In this document: positions 46,601 through 58,600 of the stretch, piece by piece
How positions within the stretch are numbered: position 1 is the first letter of the stretch
How the letters are laid out: each line of letters begins with the position of its first letter
NCBI GenBank assembly: GCA_034509425.1
Contig: JAVTVJ010000296.1
Location: 1,674,001 to 1,738,000 of the forward strand
Source: Eopsaltria australis
Lineage: Eukaryota > Chordata > Aves > Passeriformes > Petroicidae
DNA length: 64,000 nt
Reading direction: 5' to 3'
The notes under the pieces: generated by a model
Database searches by the model: none
What the model saw: only the letters and a program-made list of their open reading frames with translations
Told to the model about the DNA's origin: nothing
Position numbers and translations under genes: made by a program

Positions 46601-49600
46601 CAGGAAGGCTGAAGTGGTACCTCAGGAGGAAGAAAAGAAAATGCAGGTCAAGGAAAGCATCAGTCCATGACAGAATGAATGAGTGACCCTGAAAATGAAA
46701 ACACTAACATACGTAGCATACCTGCCTAACACAGAAGAGGTCTGGTATTTACAAGACTGAAAAAATTCACAGGAATTCCAGGGGGTTTTTAGTTAGGTTC
46801 TTTCTGTTTGGGGCTTTTTTTGTTTAATTCATTTTCCTTATCCCAACTTTAGCTCAGGTTGCAGAACAATTCTTTCTCCAACCATACCTGCATTTCATGC
46901 TTCAGATAATATTTGTTTTGTAATTAGGCTCCAGTGCTTGATTTCAGCTTATATTTGGAAACACCTTTAAAACCACATCTATAATTTATTATTATTATTA
47001 TTATAAATTCTTTAGTTTTACCTTTACAACTTAAAGCCTCAAATAGATAAACACTTGCTAACTTTATGGCAGTGTGAAATAAAGATATTCCTTTTATTCC
47101 AGTGAAAACCATTAAAATAAAGTAAATTTACTGGCGGGTGGAAGGGGCAGGGAGAGGAAATAATGTTTGTGTATCTTCGTGGAATTCTGAGATTCTAGCA
47201 GAGACCAAAAAAAGAAAAAAAATAAGAAAACCTTTTCCCTGCAATGCTTTCTGCATGCCACTTTCTTCCTGCCAGCCTGGCAGTTTGCACAAGGCAGGCT
47301 GCAGCTGTCTTGAAGGAAAGACGTACAGTACGTGTCAAAAAATCTTATCATTACGTTATTAAAAATAACAGGAAAGTGACAAGCAGGTTCCAGAAGGAAA
47401 CCAGAACAACAATTTAGATTTCAGTCATCTCTGCATTCCGTAAACTTTAAGCTTCCAGGCAGGGAGACAGGCAGGGAAATGGGGATGTACATGCTAGTGG
47501 CTTGCTAACCAGCAAGCAATCTGGCCAGCATCAGAATGAATCCCAGCCCTGCCTGCTCCACTGAATTCTGAGCTTCTAAACCCAACAGGGCTCAGCTACA
47601 ACCAGGCAGAGACAATATCTGTGTCTTACGTTACTGATTTTTCTTGGGGAATAATTGGAGGAAATTAAATGTGTAATCACAACACTGTACAGCATCAGTT
47701 ACCAATTGCTCAGCACATTACAGGGATTATATAAGGAGAAACAGTTATCTATAGAATTAGCATGCTCTTCCAGGTTATCAAGTGAAGTATTGCTATAGAA
47801 ACCACAGCTTTTTTTCTCCCCATCCAGACTGCAAAATAACTTCAAGATCGAGAAATTTCTACCATCCACTGTAATGTTTGCTGACTGAAGGCAACATGGC
47901 TCATACTGTGCAAATAAATACATCTAAATAACAGTAAACATTCAGAAATACTTCTGAATAGTTGAATTAAAGCCATTTCTTCTGTGTGGGCACAATGCCA
48001 AACCAGAACTGTGGGTCAGAACGGCAGAAATGTAGGTTAGAAATAGCAATCTTGCAGCCAGAATTTAACCCTTTCACTGAGACAAAGTACTTTCAGCTGA
48101 AGAGAAGCAAAAAGGAAAGATGAAAAGCATTATAGGGTAGGGGCACAAAACCTGTCTGCAGTAATCATCCACCTGTGTGAGACATCCCAAATTCTGCACC
48201 TGCTTCTCTCTCTATTGATGGTGTAAGAGCCCCTTGACAGAGGGAGTCTGAACTGTGCCTGGTACTGATGCCAGAACAGGCACCAGATCCTTCTGAGAAG
48301 TCACTTGAGTAAGACCTGAGTGACTGTCACCATGGAATAAATCATGGATCAGCTGTTCCTTTGTTTCTGGCCAAAATGAGAAAGCCCAACCCTTCATGGA
48401 TATGCTTATTGCAACATGAGGATAAGATGTCATTTTTTTACCAGGGTTATCTGTTTGAAACGATATAAAAGAATTCCCAGGAGTGTCTGCTGTCGTGAGT
48501 CAGAGCTGAGTTTTACTTTGAATATACCAGCCATCATAAAATCACAGAATGGGTTGAGGTGGAATGGATCTTAAAGACCACTTAATCCCAACCCCCCTGC
48601 CATGGGGGTTCATCTAAGCTGCTGTAAATCTGCACCCAAATCAAGGAAACACCTGAGAAATGTTGATGCCACAGCCTATGATCACCATCAGAGAGCAAAT
48701 GGAGAGCTGAAATTCCCAGCAGGAATCAGGATCACAGTGCTACTCTCCAAACGTCTGTGCCCATTTTAGTCTGGGTATAAGTAAGTTCACAGTGATAACT
48801 GCTTAAAACCAGTTACTGAACAGAGTTCTGTCTCTCCATTTCATTTTTTTTCCTTTACAGATGTTGCAAAAAGAGGGAGACTGTAGCCAAAGGTGAGTCC
48901 ACGCAAGAGGCAAAACAACATGAAAATTTTAAGCTTCAAGAGTTCAAAACTGAGACCTCTCTGGTGTTCATCCAATACCCACAACTGAACACAACATGAG
49001 AAAAACTTCTTCGTTTCAGGATGAGAGGATGAATTTCATTTAAACGAAAATAAATAAAAATCTCCAAGATGTCCCTTTTCTAATTAAAAGATTGAAATTT
49101 TTATGCATTTGAGATTTTTTCCACCTTTCTGACAAGCAGGCCACATTGATTAGAGAACACTGGAAACAGAAAAACAACAGAATCAACTATGAACATTTTC
49201 TTTGTATAATGGACATGTTCCTTTCCCAACTCCATTTCTTACTGCCTTCCAAGCAACACTATCAGCATTCACATATTTTCTAAAACTATGTGGTAAGAAT
49301 CAGCAACATGAAGCACACAGAAATGTGTAGAACACTGGTAACTGGTTTTGCCTCATTTGGTTTCGAGCCACCTAATTCACCATGCGCTTTGCCTCTGTCC
49401 TTAGCATGATTTCAAGCAAGAATGTGGCTCTGTTTTCCTGACTCATCATTTACTCTACAGAAAGGTGTTAAAGCTTCTGTGGGTGCCAACCTTTAGAGCT
49501 GAGTGGGAGCACCAAGGATGAAATAGTTGCTTCTACAAAAGACAGAATGAATCTCTACCTACAAGCACGTACAGCCTGAACTCAGCAATACGAGGTGGAG

Positions 49601-52600
49601 CTACCAGGAACAGAGCTCTCTTTAATGTTATAAATAGAATGACAAGATCATGAACGCTCCTGTGAAAGAAATGCAGGTGAAGAGGAAGAACAGCATACAC
49701 AGGATTTGGAGTTCAGAGGAGGAGATGATCAAGACAAGCTGCCAGAATTACAGTTAATGTAATTTTGTTGCTTCACAGTACTTCAATGCGATTTCATCAC
49801 TTGCACATTTGCTTTCTAACGCCAAGCTTGAAAACTAATTAAGGAAATGACAAGAATTAAACTGATTGCAACAAGTTAACAGCTTTAAACCACGTGGAGA
49901 TGAGAGTGGTCTTAAAATGTTAATTTGTACCAACAAGAACCAGAAATTCCACAAACCCACAATGACTCATTCCAGAGCTTCGCCTCAGTTTGCAACTCCT
50001 CTTGGAGTGACATTCTGAGAATGCTTCTTTGCATAAAACTGTGAGCAAGAAAGTCTTTAAAGAACATTTGTGCATGGTATGATGCAGGCTGTGCTTCACA
50101 GTAGCCAGAACTCCTACAAATGCACACATGCACGAGAAGGAGGACTAGCTAATCAATGTTTAAAAGGCTATTTATTTTTAAAGGTTATTCTGTGCATCAC
50201 ACATCACAGCTGCTTAGGGTTTTTTTAATATATAAATCACAGAATGGTTTGGATTGGAAGGGACCTAAACATCATCTTGTTCCATCTCCTGCCACGGGCA
50301 GGGACACCTTCCACTATCCCAGGTTGCTTCAAGCCCCATCCATCCTGGCCTTGGACAATTTCAGGGATGGGGCAGCCATAGCTTCTCTAGGCACCCTGTG
50401 CCAGGGCATCACCATCCTCACAGGAAAGAATTTCTTCTTAGTATCTAATAAACCACTTCCTTTTGGGTATCACCCTTCATTAACTTTGAAATGACTGTTT
50501 TTCTGTGTTTAACTTCTAGAGTCAGCTATTTCAATGTTATTTTAAAATACAAATAGGTTGCAATAGACATGGCAATTTGGGTATGATTTTATGTGATCTC
50601 CCACAGTTACTTAGAGCAAAGCCTACACAGGGAACAAGAATTGTTTTGAAGCAAAATGTAAATATTTTAATAGCTGACTATGGATTATCTGTAGGAATTT
50701 CAAGCCTCCTGAAACACATCATGGATTTCTCATCCTTCCTTTATGGACTTAATGCTAATAAAATAAATGGTAACAACTTATCATGAGAACTGAAATCCTT
50801 GCTTATTTGCAGAATAGGAACATTGGAAAATGCCTCTGGCATCTTCCCTTTTCAGCAATGTAAAGCAACTGTGACTGATTTTTTTGATGTCGTTGTGATG
50901 CAAGAACCTTGAAAACATTAAATGAATGCACCCCATTAAACATGCTACACATACATCCTCCAGGTGAGTGTAAGAAGTAAGCCCTGAAGAAAATCCCTCT
51001 TGGCAAACACCTGGAGGTGCTACAACTCTTCCCTCAATGAGCCATGGAGACCAGCTAGCTGGACTTTTTTTTTTCCTGAAGAAATTCTTTGCCTTTACTC
51101 TGGTCTTAAGTGAATGTATCTGTTAAGAACTTGTACTGAAAAGATATTTGAAATAACTGCATGCTAAGATCTTCATTCTAATGGAATCAGAATGGCTCGC
51201 AGGGAGACTGAGCCAAAACCAAATGTTGCTTACACATCCCCTTGTAAAACAGGGAGTATTTGAATATTTAAGCTTGAGAAACAAAAGTGATGGACTGCAG
51301 TGAATTCTACAGCTTCTCCTACCAGCTTATTTACCTGTCTGGAATCTTTTGCTTCACTACTTTATGTTTAGATTAGATTATTCTTTCTTCTTCCCTGACA
51401 GAACAACTTAAATACAAGCAAATACAGTAGTAGATACAACCTGTTTTGAATAAAAATCAGGTAATGTTCAATGTTCCAAAAGCTTTTGTTTCTACATTGA
51501 GATACTGGAGTTAAGATTTTCTCTTTCCTTTTAGCTGCAATGCATAGACTGCCAAATGTACCCTCCAAACACAGTTAACTATCTTATTCTGACATGTTGA
51601 AAACTGGGTAAGAACCAAAAGCAACAGCCACATTTTTATCTGGTTTCAAATTAATTGAGTGATTCTTTTAATTTTCATTTTATAAAGAATATTTTTCTAT
51701 AATACGTCTGGATTTTTCACTTTTTAAAAAATGCATTATTAAAACCTTAACTGCTAATGGAGAATAATCCTGAGTTGCACCATGTATCACCGAAATCCCA
51801 GCAATCTGAACATGCTGAGCAGCTCTGTGTAATGCAATCCCTCTTAGAGTCCATGACAAGCAATTTCCACATTGTCCTTCTTCCCAGTCAGCTCTGGACC
51901 ACACAAGTCACTCACCAGGGGTGAGGAGGAGGAGCACCAAACCAACACCGTGTTGGTTCCCCCTCCTTCCCTTACAAAAGCCATGTAAAGCCTGAAAACC
52001 TGGTGGTACCAATCCTACCACCTCTTGAAGATGGCATAAAAGGCAGAACACTTAGACAGGTTCTGTCAACACAAAATTGCAGATTTTTAACCCAGCTACT
52101 GGAAAAATGGCAGGATCTAATGTCACCAGCTCCAGCAGATCTCTCTGCTCCATTATCATTATAAAAGATCCTTCTTCAGAAAAACAGGATCCTTTCCATT
52201 CCAGAATTAAGACTTTTCTGACTGACTATCCTGTGATTATTTATTAAGTAGGTCTGTGTCCATTTGATTATTTAATGATGGCCTACCATGGCTGGGCAGC
52301 AGCTGGACAGGCCCTGACACCAAAGCTGCTGTGCATATCAAAAGATGGGAATGGGGGGAAATAAAAAAGTATTTTTAATAATCTCACTCCCATCTCTAAT
52401 AATATAACCAATTACAGTTCTAAAACAAAAAGTCCACTGAGAATATTCTGGGAGACAATGGTCAGAAGCTATTTTTGACCTTGATTAATAAAAGGAAGCA
52501 AGCCACAAAATGTAAAATTTCAGTAATTCAACATCTATATTCAAATACAGGCAAAAAAAAACAACCCCAAATCATTCACTTGTCGATACTCTCTACAACC

Positions 52601-55600
52601 AGTATGACCGCCTTTCTAAGGGAAAACAGAAATTCCTTAAATTCCCTTAATGTTGTCTGTTGCAATATCTAGCATGGCCCACAATTAAAAATATGTATTC
52701 TAGCAGCTGAATCAGGAATTTGATTTAATGGGCCATCATGACAGTTCTGCTCTGACATTATCTAAAAAGATTCATATCTACCCTCTGCTACACAGCTTCA
52801 GCATGAAGATGCTCACCTTACATGCCTACTTGTCACCTGGAAATAATGGATTCCACAGCTTCTCCTATCAGCACATCCACCTGCCTGCAATCCTTTCCTT
52901 CACTGTTTTACATTAACATCATTCTTTAAAAATAATCTCTGTTTCTTTTACAGGAATGCCTTTTTTTATTTTTTTTTAAACCACCAAGCTTCTTCCCCCT
53001 CCCCCTTCTTTGTTTGAAACACACAGCATTTTATGCAATAGGCATGAAAAAATGATAATAAAAATGGATACTAGAAAACTAGTACAGCAATCCTTGATTT
53101 TCAGTGACTGATACTGTGCAATTTTAACCAACGTTAATACAGACAGAGCAATACAGACTGCAACAGTTCACACCCTGCAAAATGTGGCCTATTCACTGCA
53201 AACAGAGAGAAAAAACCCAGAGGATTTTACATTTCTGCACGCATTTATCTTTGATTTATCTTATCATACCATTATCCTCATACAGACATCTACTCCATTT
53301 TCCAAAACACTGATATCAGAGCACAAAATTCACACCTAAAAATAGACCTTATTGTCTTTTTTTTTTTTTTTTTTTTTTTACCTGGAAAGATCTCCCCTGG
53401 CTGCAAGCTCCACCAGACAGTTCCCAGATCAGAAACCCAAGTCAAACCCCCATCCCCAAGCACCACGCTCACACCAAGAATCCAAGCACACGATCCTTAC
53501 CTAGGAGCTGCATTCTTTCAAACGTAAAATGGTTTTACTTCCTTTCTATCTAATCTGCCCACTGCCTGGACATATTTTCAGCCTGACTTCCAAATATTCG
53601 CTCTCGTTCTCTCTCTCTCTCCCCGCGCGGCGGCCGCGGTTAACCGGCATTACTTACATTCTCTTCCGCACGGAAAAAAAAAAAAAAAAAATTAAAAAAT
53701 TAACAAAACGAACTAGTAACACTAAGGAGAAAAGCGAGGCATTAGATGAAAGGCAGAGGGAAGGGCCAGCCCATCTCCAAGCCCCCGGCCAGCCCCGGCT
53801 CCCGCGGCCGCTCCCCGCGCCTGCGCCGCGCCCGCTCCCGGTTGCCCGGGGAACGCCGAGGCCGCCGCCAAGCGCCATCGGCCATTCCGTGTGGGAAGGG
53901 AAGGGAAGGGAAGGCGAGGGGAAAGGGAAGCGGCGTTTGACCTTCCTGCCGACACACGGGCCGCGCTTGGGGTTTGCGGTTCGTGTTTGCGGGGTGTGCT
54001 GTGAGAATGGCGCGGTGGGGAAACAAATAAATCCCGCAGTGCCTCGCCTCCCCACCCCCCACCTCCGCCCATGCTGCTAAATCCGACATCCAGGTTACAG
54101 GCGGGGAGCAGAAATAGAAGGGAATTCTGTAACCACGGTTTTGATGACACGAAGAAACTGGCTAACTTCATAGAAAAGGAGCCACTTAAAATATTAGAAT
54201 GCAGAAAAAACTGTTAACACCAGAATCATGGAATCACATTCCATGATTTGGGTTGGAAGGGACCTTAAAGATCATCCAGTTCTAATTCCCTGCATGGGAA
54301 CACCTTCCACTAGATCCAGTTGCTCCAAATCCCATCCAACCTGGCCTGGAACAATTCTGAAGATGGGGGAGCCACGGCTTCTGTGGGCAACCTGTGCCAA
54401 GGCCTCGCCTCCCTCACAGCCAATGATTTCTTCCTGATGTCGAACCTAAATCTCTCTTTTAGTTTAAAGCCATTCCTCCTTGTCCTGTTCCTCCATGCCC
54501 TTGACCAAAGTCCCTCTCCAGCTCTGCTGGAGCCCCTTCATGCCCTGGAAGGGGCTCTCAGGTCACTCCCACAGCCTCCTCTTCTCCAGGTGAACCCCCC
54601 CCAACTCTCCCAGCCTGGCTCCAGCCCTGGAACAACTCCATGGCCTCCTCTGGAGCAGCCTCCAACAGGTCCATTTGTGTCCTGTGCTGAGAACCCCAGA
54701 GCTCGACACAGTTGCTCCAGTGGTGTCTCATGAGAGCAGAGCAAAGGGGACAATCCCCTTTCTGATGCAGCCCAAGACATGTTTGGCTTTCTAAGCCATG
54801 AGTGCTCATTGCTGGCTCATGTCCAGCCATAATTTTATCCATGAGAACCCCCAAGTCCTTCTCCACAGAGCTGCTCTCCATGAATTCCTCTCCCAGTCTG
54901 TACATGCCCCAACACTTTGGACAGAAAGTCCATCCACCACATCACTCCATGATTCCCAACCTAACACACACAAAGGTCAGTCCTGTACTGCTCTAAACAG
55001 CATTTACTGCCCTTGAATTAGCTCATAGTTTCAGTCAACCTGCTTTTGCTCGAAATTTTTGTCTTTTTAAAATCACAGTTTTCAGAAACAAGTTACTTTT
55101 ATGTAACCTACACACAAAGAAAAATACAAAAGGAAATTACAAAAGAAAAATACTAAGATACTGTATTTAAGGTGGAATGACTACTATTAGGCTCAACAAA
55201 AGTTTTTTGGTTTTGCCTTTTCTTTTGACCCAGAACCTTTCACTCTTCTCTGCCTTGAATTCCTAGTTTCTGAGATTTGTCTCGTTTATTGAGTGGGGAG
55301 CAGGAGGCAACTTGCCACTGCTCACAAATCCCAGTAAAGACAACTGTAGCAGAGAGAAAATGAACAGGACTGAAAAGACACTGAAGTGAGCTAAGTTTGA
55401 GAGTAATATATTGGAAAGTACAGGATTTTCAGGCAAGCAAGTTATTAAATTATCCCTGAAAAATGACAAATTGTCCAGACTCACCGCTACTTCTTCAGTT
55501 TTCTCTTCTCTTTTTTGTTCCTCTTCATCAGTTTCTGCAGCAGCTCCATCCTCCTCATCACTGCTGGAGGACTCCAGAATTTCACTGATGTCCATTTTCC

Positions 55601-58600
55601 AGTTCCGAGGAACACCCTTGGTGCTGAGAAACGTGGTTGCCTCCTGTAGCCCTACAGAAGAAAGGGCCCTGGCTTTACCTCATCTGCAGCATTCACAGGC
55701 ACAACAGCATTTTTTATTTCCTTTTCACCTTCTTGTAAATCACCACGCTCACTTAAATGCAATGGATCCATCACAGATCAAGCATCAAGGCTTACTTTGT
55801 TCTTTTCAAAATATCATCATGTCTTAGATTGAAAATAAAAGAAAAAAGAACACTGTCCAAAGAGATGTGACGTTAATGTTTGGAACAGAAGGGAAACACA
55901 TTAGTGAGCAAAGGAGTGATGGGAGAGGCACAAATCACACTTGTACAATTGAAATACCTCAAATTCTTTTCCTTGAAGAGGTGCTCCAAGGGTGGAAAAC
56001 AACAAAGCAAAACAAACCCAGATAACCCCAAAAATCTACCCCTCAGTCATAATAAAAGATTTTAATAAAGGAACCAGAAAAACACCCAAAAGAACATACT
56101 GCAATGAACTGTTCAGTGTTACTGCAGAAGAAAAGGCACCAGTTTTTAACACTGCTGACAGAAAAATCTCCAGACATTGGTCTCAACTCTCTTTTTTGAA
56201 ACCATTTTACCTTTGGTCCCAAAATATTCCCTTGTAGCAAGGAATGTCACAACCCAATTATGTTCTGCACAGGAAAAAAGTCCCGTTCTTCAATTTAACT
56301 CAAACCTGGCATCTGCTATTTTTTTTTTTTGGCTGTTCTAAAGTTCTTGTACTGAAACAGCTATTAAAAGCAAAGTAGAAGAGAAATCATTTAGAATTAG
56401 ACAAATCAATCAAAACCACCTCAAGCTCTCATCTGAAGCATTTTAAATCTTGACTTGTTAAAAAGCTGCTCCACACCTTTACTCAAACCAGATACTGATG
56501 TTGTTGAGGGGGGATTTTTTATTATAATTTTTAATCAATACAATCTAAACATTTCTCTTTAACACATTTCATGTTTTGATGGATTGTGGTAGTCACATCA
56601 TCCACTCATCCATCCATCAAATTCTGTAATTATATTTTTAAATTAAATATTAATCACAGACTATTGTTGTAATGAAGTTTACACCTTGCTGTCTGAGTAT
56701 CTTTAATGCAAAGATGGTGTTTTGAGCAATAGCACTAAACTTTAGCATCAGCAGAGGAAACTATAGTCCACTGGTCACTGACATTTCAAATAGACTGCCT
56801 TGAAAATATTCTATTCAATTTCTACAAATTTGGACTGGATCAGAATAATAAAAATCAAACAAAGAAGACTTTCACTAGGTCAAAATAATAAAAAATCAAA
56901 TAAAGAAGGTTTCTACAAGGTGCTATTTTAACAGTTATATCCAAAGTTTCTCTAATTTACCCCATTTAAAATGGTTCCCAAAATATCCAAAAGCAATTAT
57001 CAGAAATCAACAGGTCATCATTTTTCTGCAAATGTTAAAAGAACCTTTGTATGAAATTACTTCTTTTAAACACCTAAAATTTATTCTAACTTACCTTTTT
57101 TAGGAGAGGACTCTGATTTTGGTAAGTTTTGAAGATCTAGTTCCTTAATGTCTTTTCTTGCTATTGAGTAACTGTAAAAGAATAAGGTTTTGTGATTATT
57201 TTTACATCAGAGAAAAGAAAGTATCTGACATAGAAAATCAGGAATTTCTAAAATTTTCAAGTTTTATCATTCACTTGCAAGGTCCCTGCCAACAACTAAT
57301 TGTATATGGCACTTTTTATTGTATGATCCTAATACAAGGTTAAGTTACCCTGGGTAAGTTTCCATCTTTGAAATTCACGCATTAAAGTACCCTTAAGTAA
57401 TGAAGAAAACTTTGTAAATGTCCTTTATTTTAAATGCTTAACCTGCACAAATTTGTAAAGGTTAAACAAGCAGGCAAAACCAATTTTCTGAATTGAAAAT
57501 ATTCACAAGAATCAACAGCTGCTCTCCAAAACAAGGACCTAGCTAAGAGGGCAGAAGCAAGTCCTTTATTTTCAAAATGCCTTTCTACTAGCACAGAACA
57601 AAAGTGAAGCCATTTCACAGAACTGCATTCATAGACAGTTGATTTTAATTTTTAAATTACTAAAGTGTTCCCACAGCAAAACATATGGAGGTTGCTCTGT
57701 TCCAAAGTCATACTGGATACCCAGTCTGAATTACAAGACAAATCCTAATCAAGCTGCAGGGAAAGCCTTACAAATGAGTTAGTCTAACAAGTTTTTTTTT
57801 TCTTTCATTATTCCAGAAAATCTGGAGTAAAACCTCAGGAATTAGAGGCTGCCATTTTCTGCAGTTAAAGTTAATGGTCTGGGGGAAAAAAAAAGCCAAA
57901 CAGAGCAGATCTAGATGTTTTATCAGTACCATTCAACCTCCAGTACAGAAGGAGCCAGGCTCATCCAGAAGGATGACATGCATCTACATTAAGAGGCCAA
58001 AATGAACAAAGTCTTCAGGTACTTGAAATACATCTCAGTAATCAAGTATTTGTAGTACTTGTAAACCTGCTCAAAAACATGGCTATTAAAAATCAAAAAC
58101 TGCTCATTTTGAAAGCAAGAGGGTGACAGGCAGCCTTTGGCGAGGAAGTTTTTAGTTACAATGTGTTGACACACATGCAATCCAATAATAATGAAGAGAA
58201 ATAAATTGGAGCAGCCTTTAAAAGACCCAAAAAGCAGTCTTCATACTCTTGTAAGTATATTATTTGTTATGTAAGACACACATCTCTGTCTTTCCCTCTT
58301 CCCTCTCCCTTTTGGAGTGAAGAATGGACTAACAGGACCTTTCTTTCTTTTTGCAGGAATATTATTCAGATTCTGTAAACATTTTAATTAACAAGCCTAC
58401 TTAAATTCTCTTTTCTAGTAAAAAAAAATTGATTAAGCCCTTATAAACTATCTAAACAGCTATGGACACCTGGGCACTGGAAGTAATGATACAAATACTC
58501 AAACTATCACAACAGACACTCAAAGATGGTAATTTAAGGCAGTAAGGGAAATAATTAAAACCAAAACTCACACTTTAAAGGATAGAAATGATTTAAAAAA

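Larger units (their letters stand above)
46446..55484 (-). other. Large ARID4A intron with internal CpG island
   Basis: 9-kb intron separating the RBB1NT and ARID exons. It holds an (ATT)n run near 46.99 kb, CR1 copies at 48.5, 50.2 and 54.2 kb, a long poly(T) run near 53.36 kb and a CpG island at 53.6-54.07 kb. Apart from the island I see no coding exon. Confidence 0.7.

Noticed and set aside
53529..54171. Several overlapping open frames on both strands at 53.5-54.2 kb
   Set aside because: GC-rich CpG-island artefact with Gly/Arg/Pro/Ala-biased products in all frames; no family resemblance.
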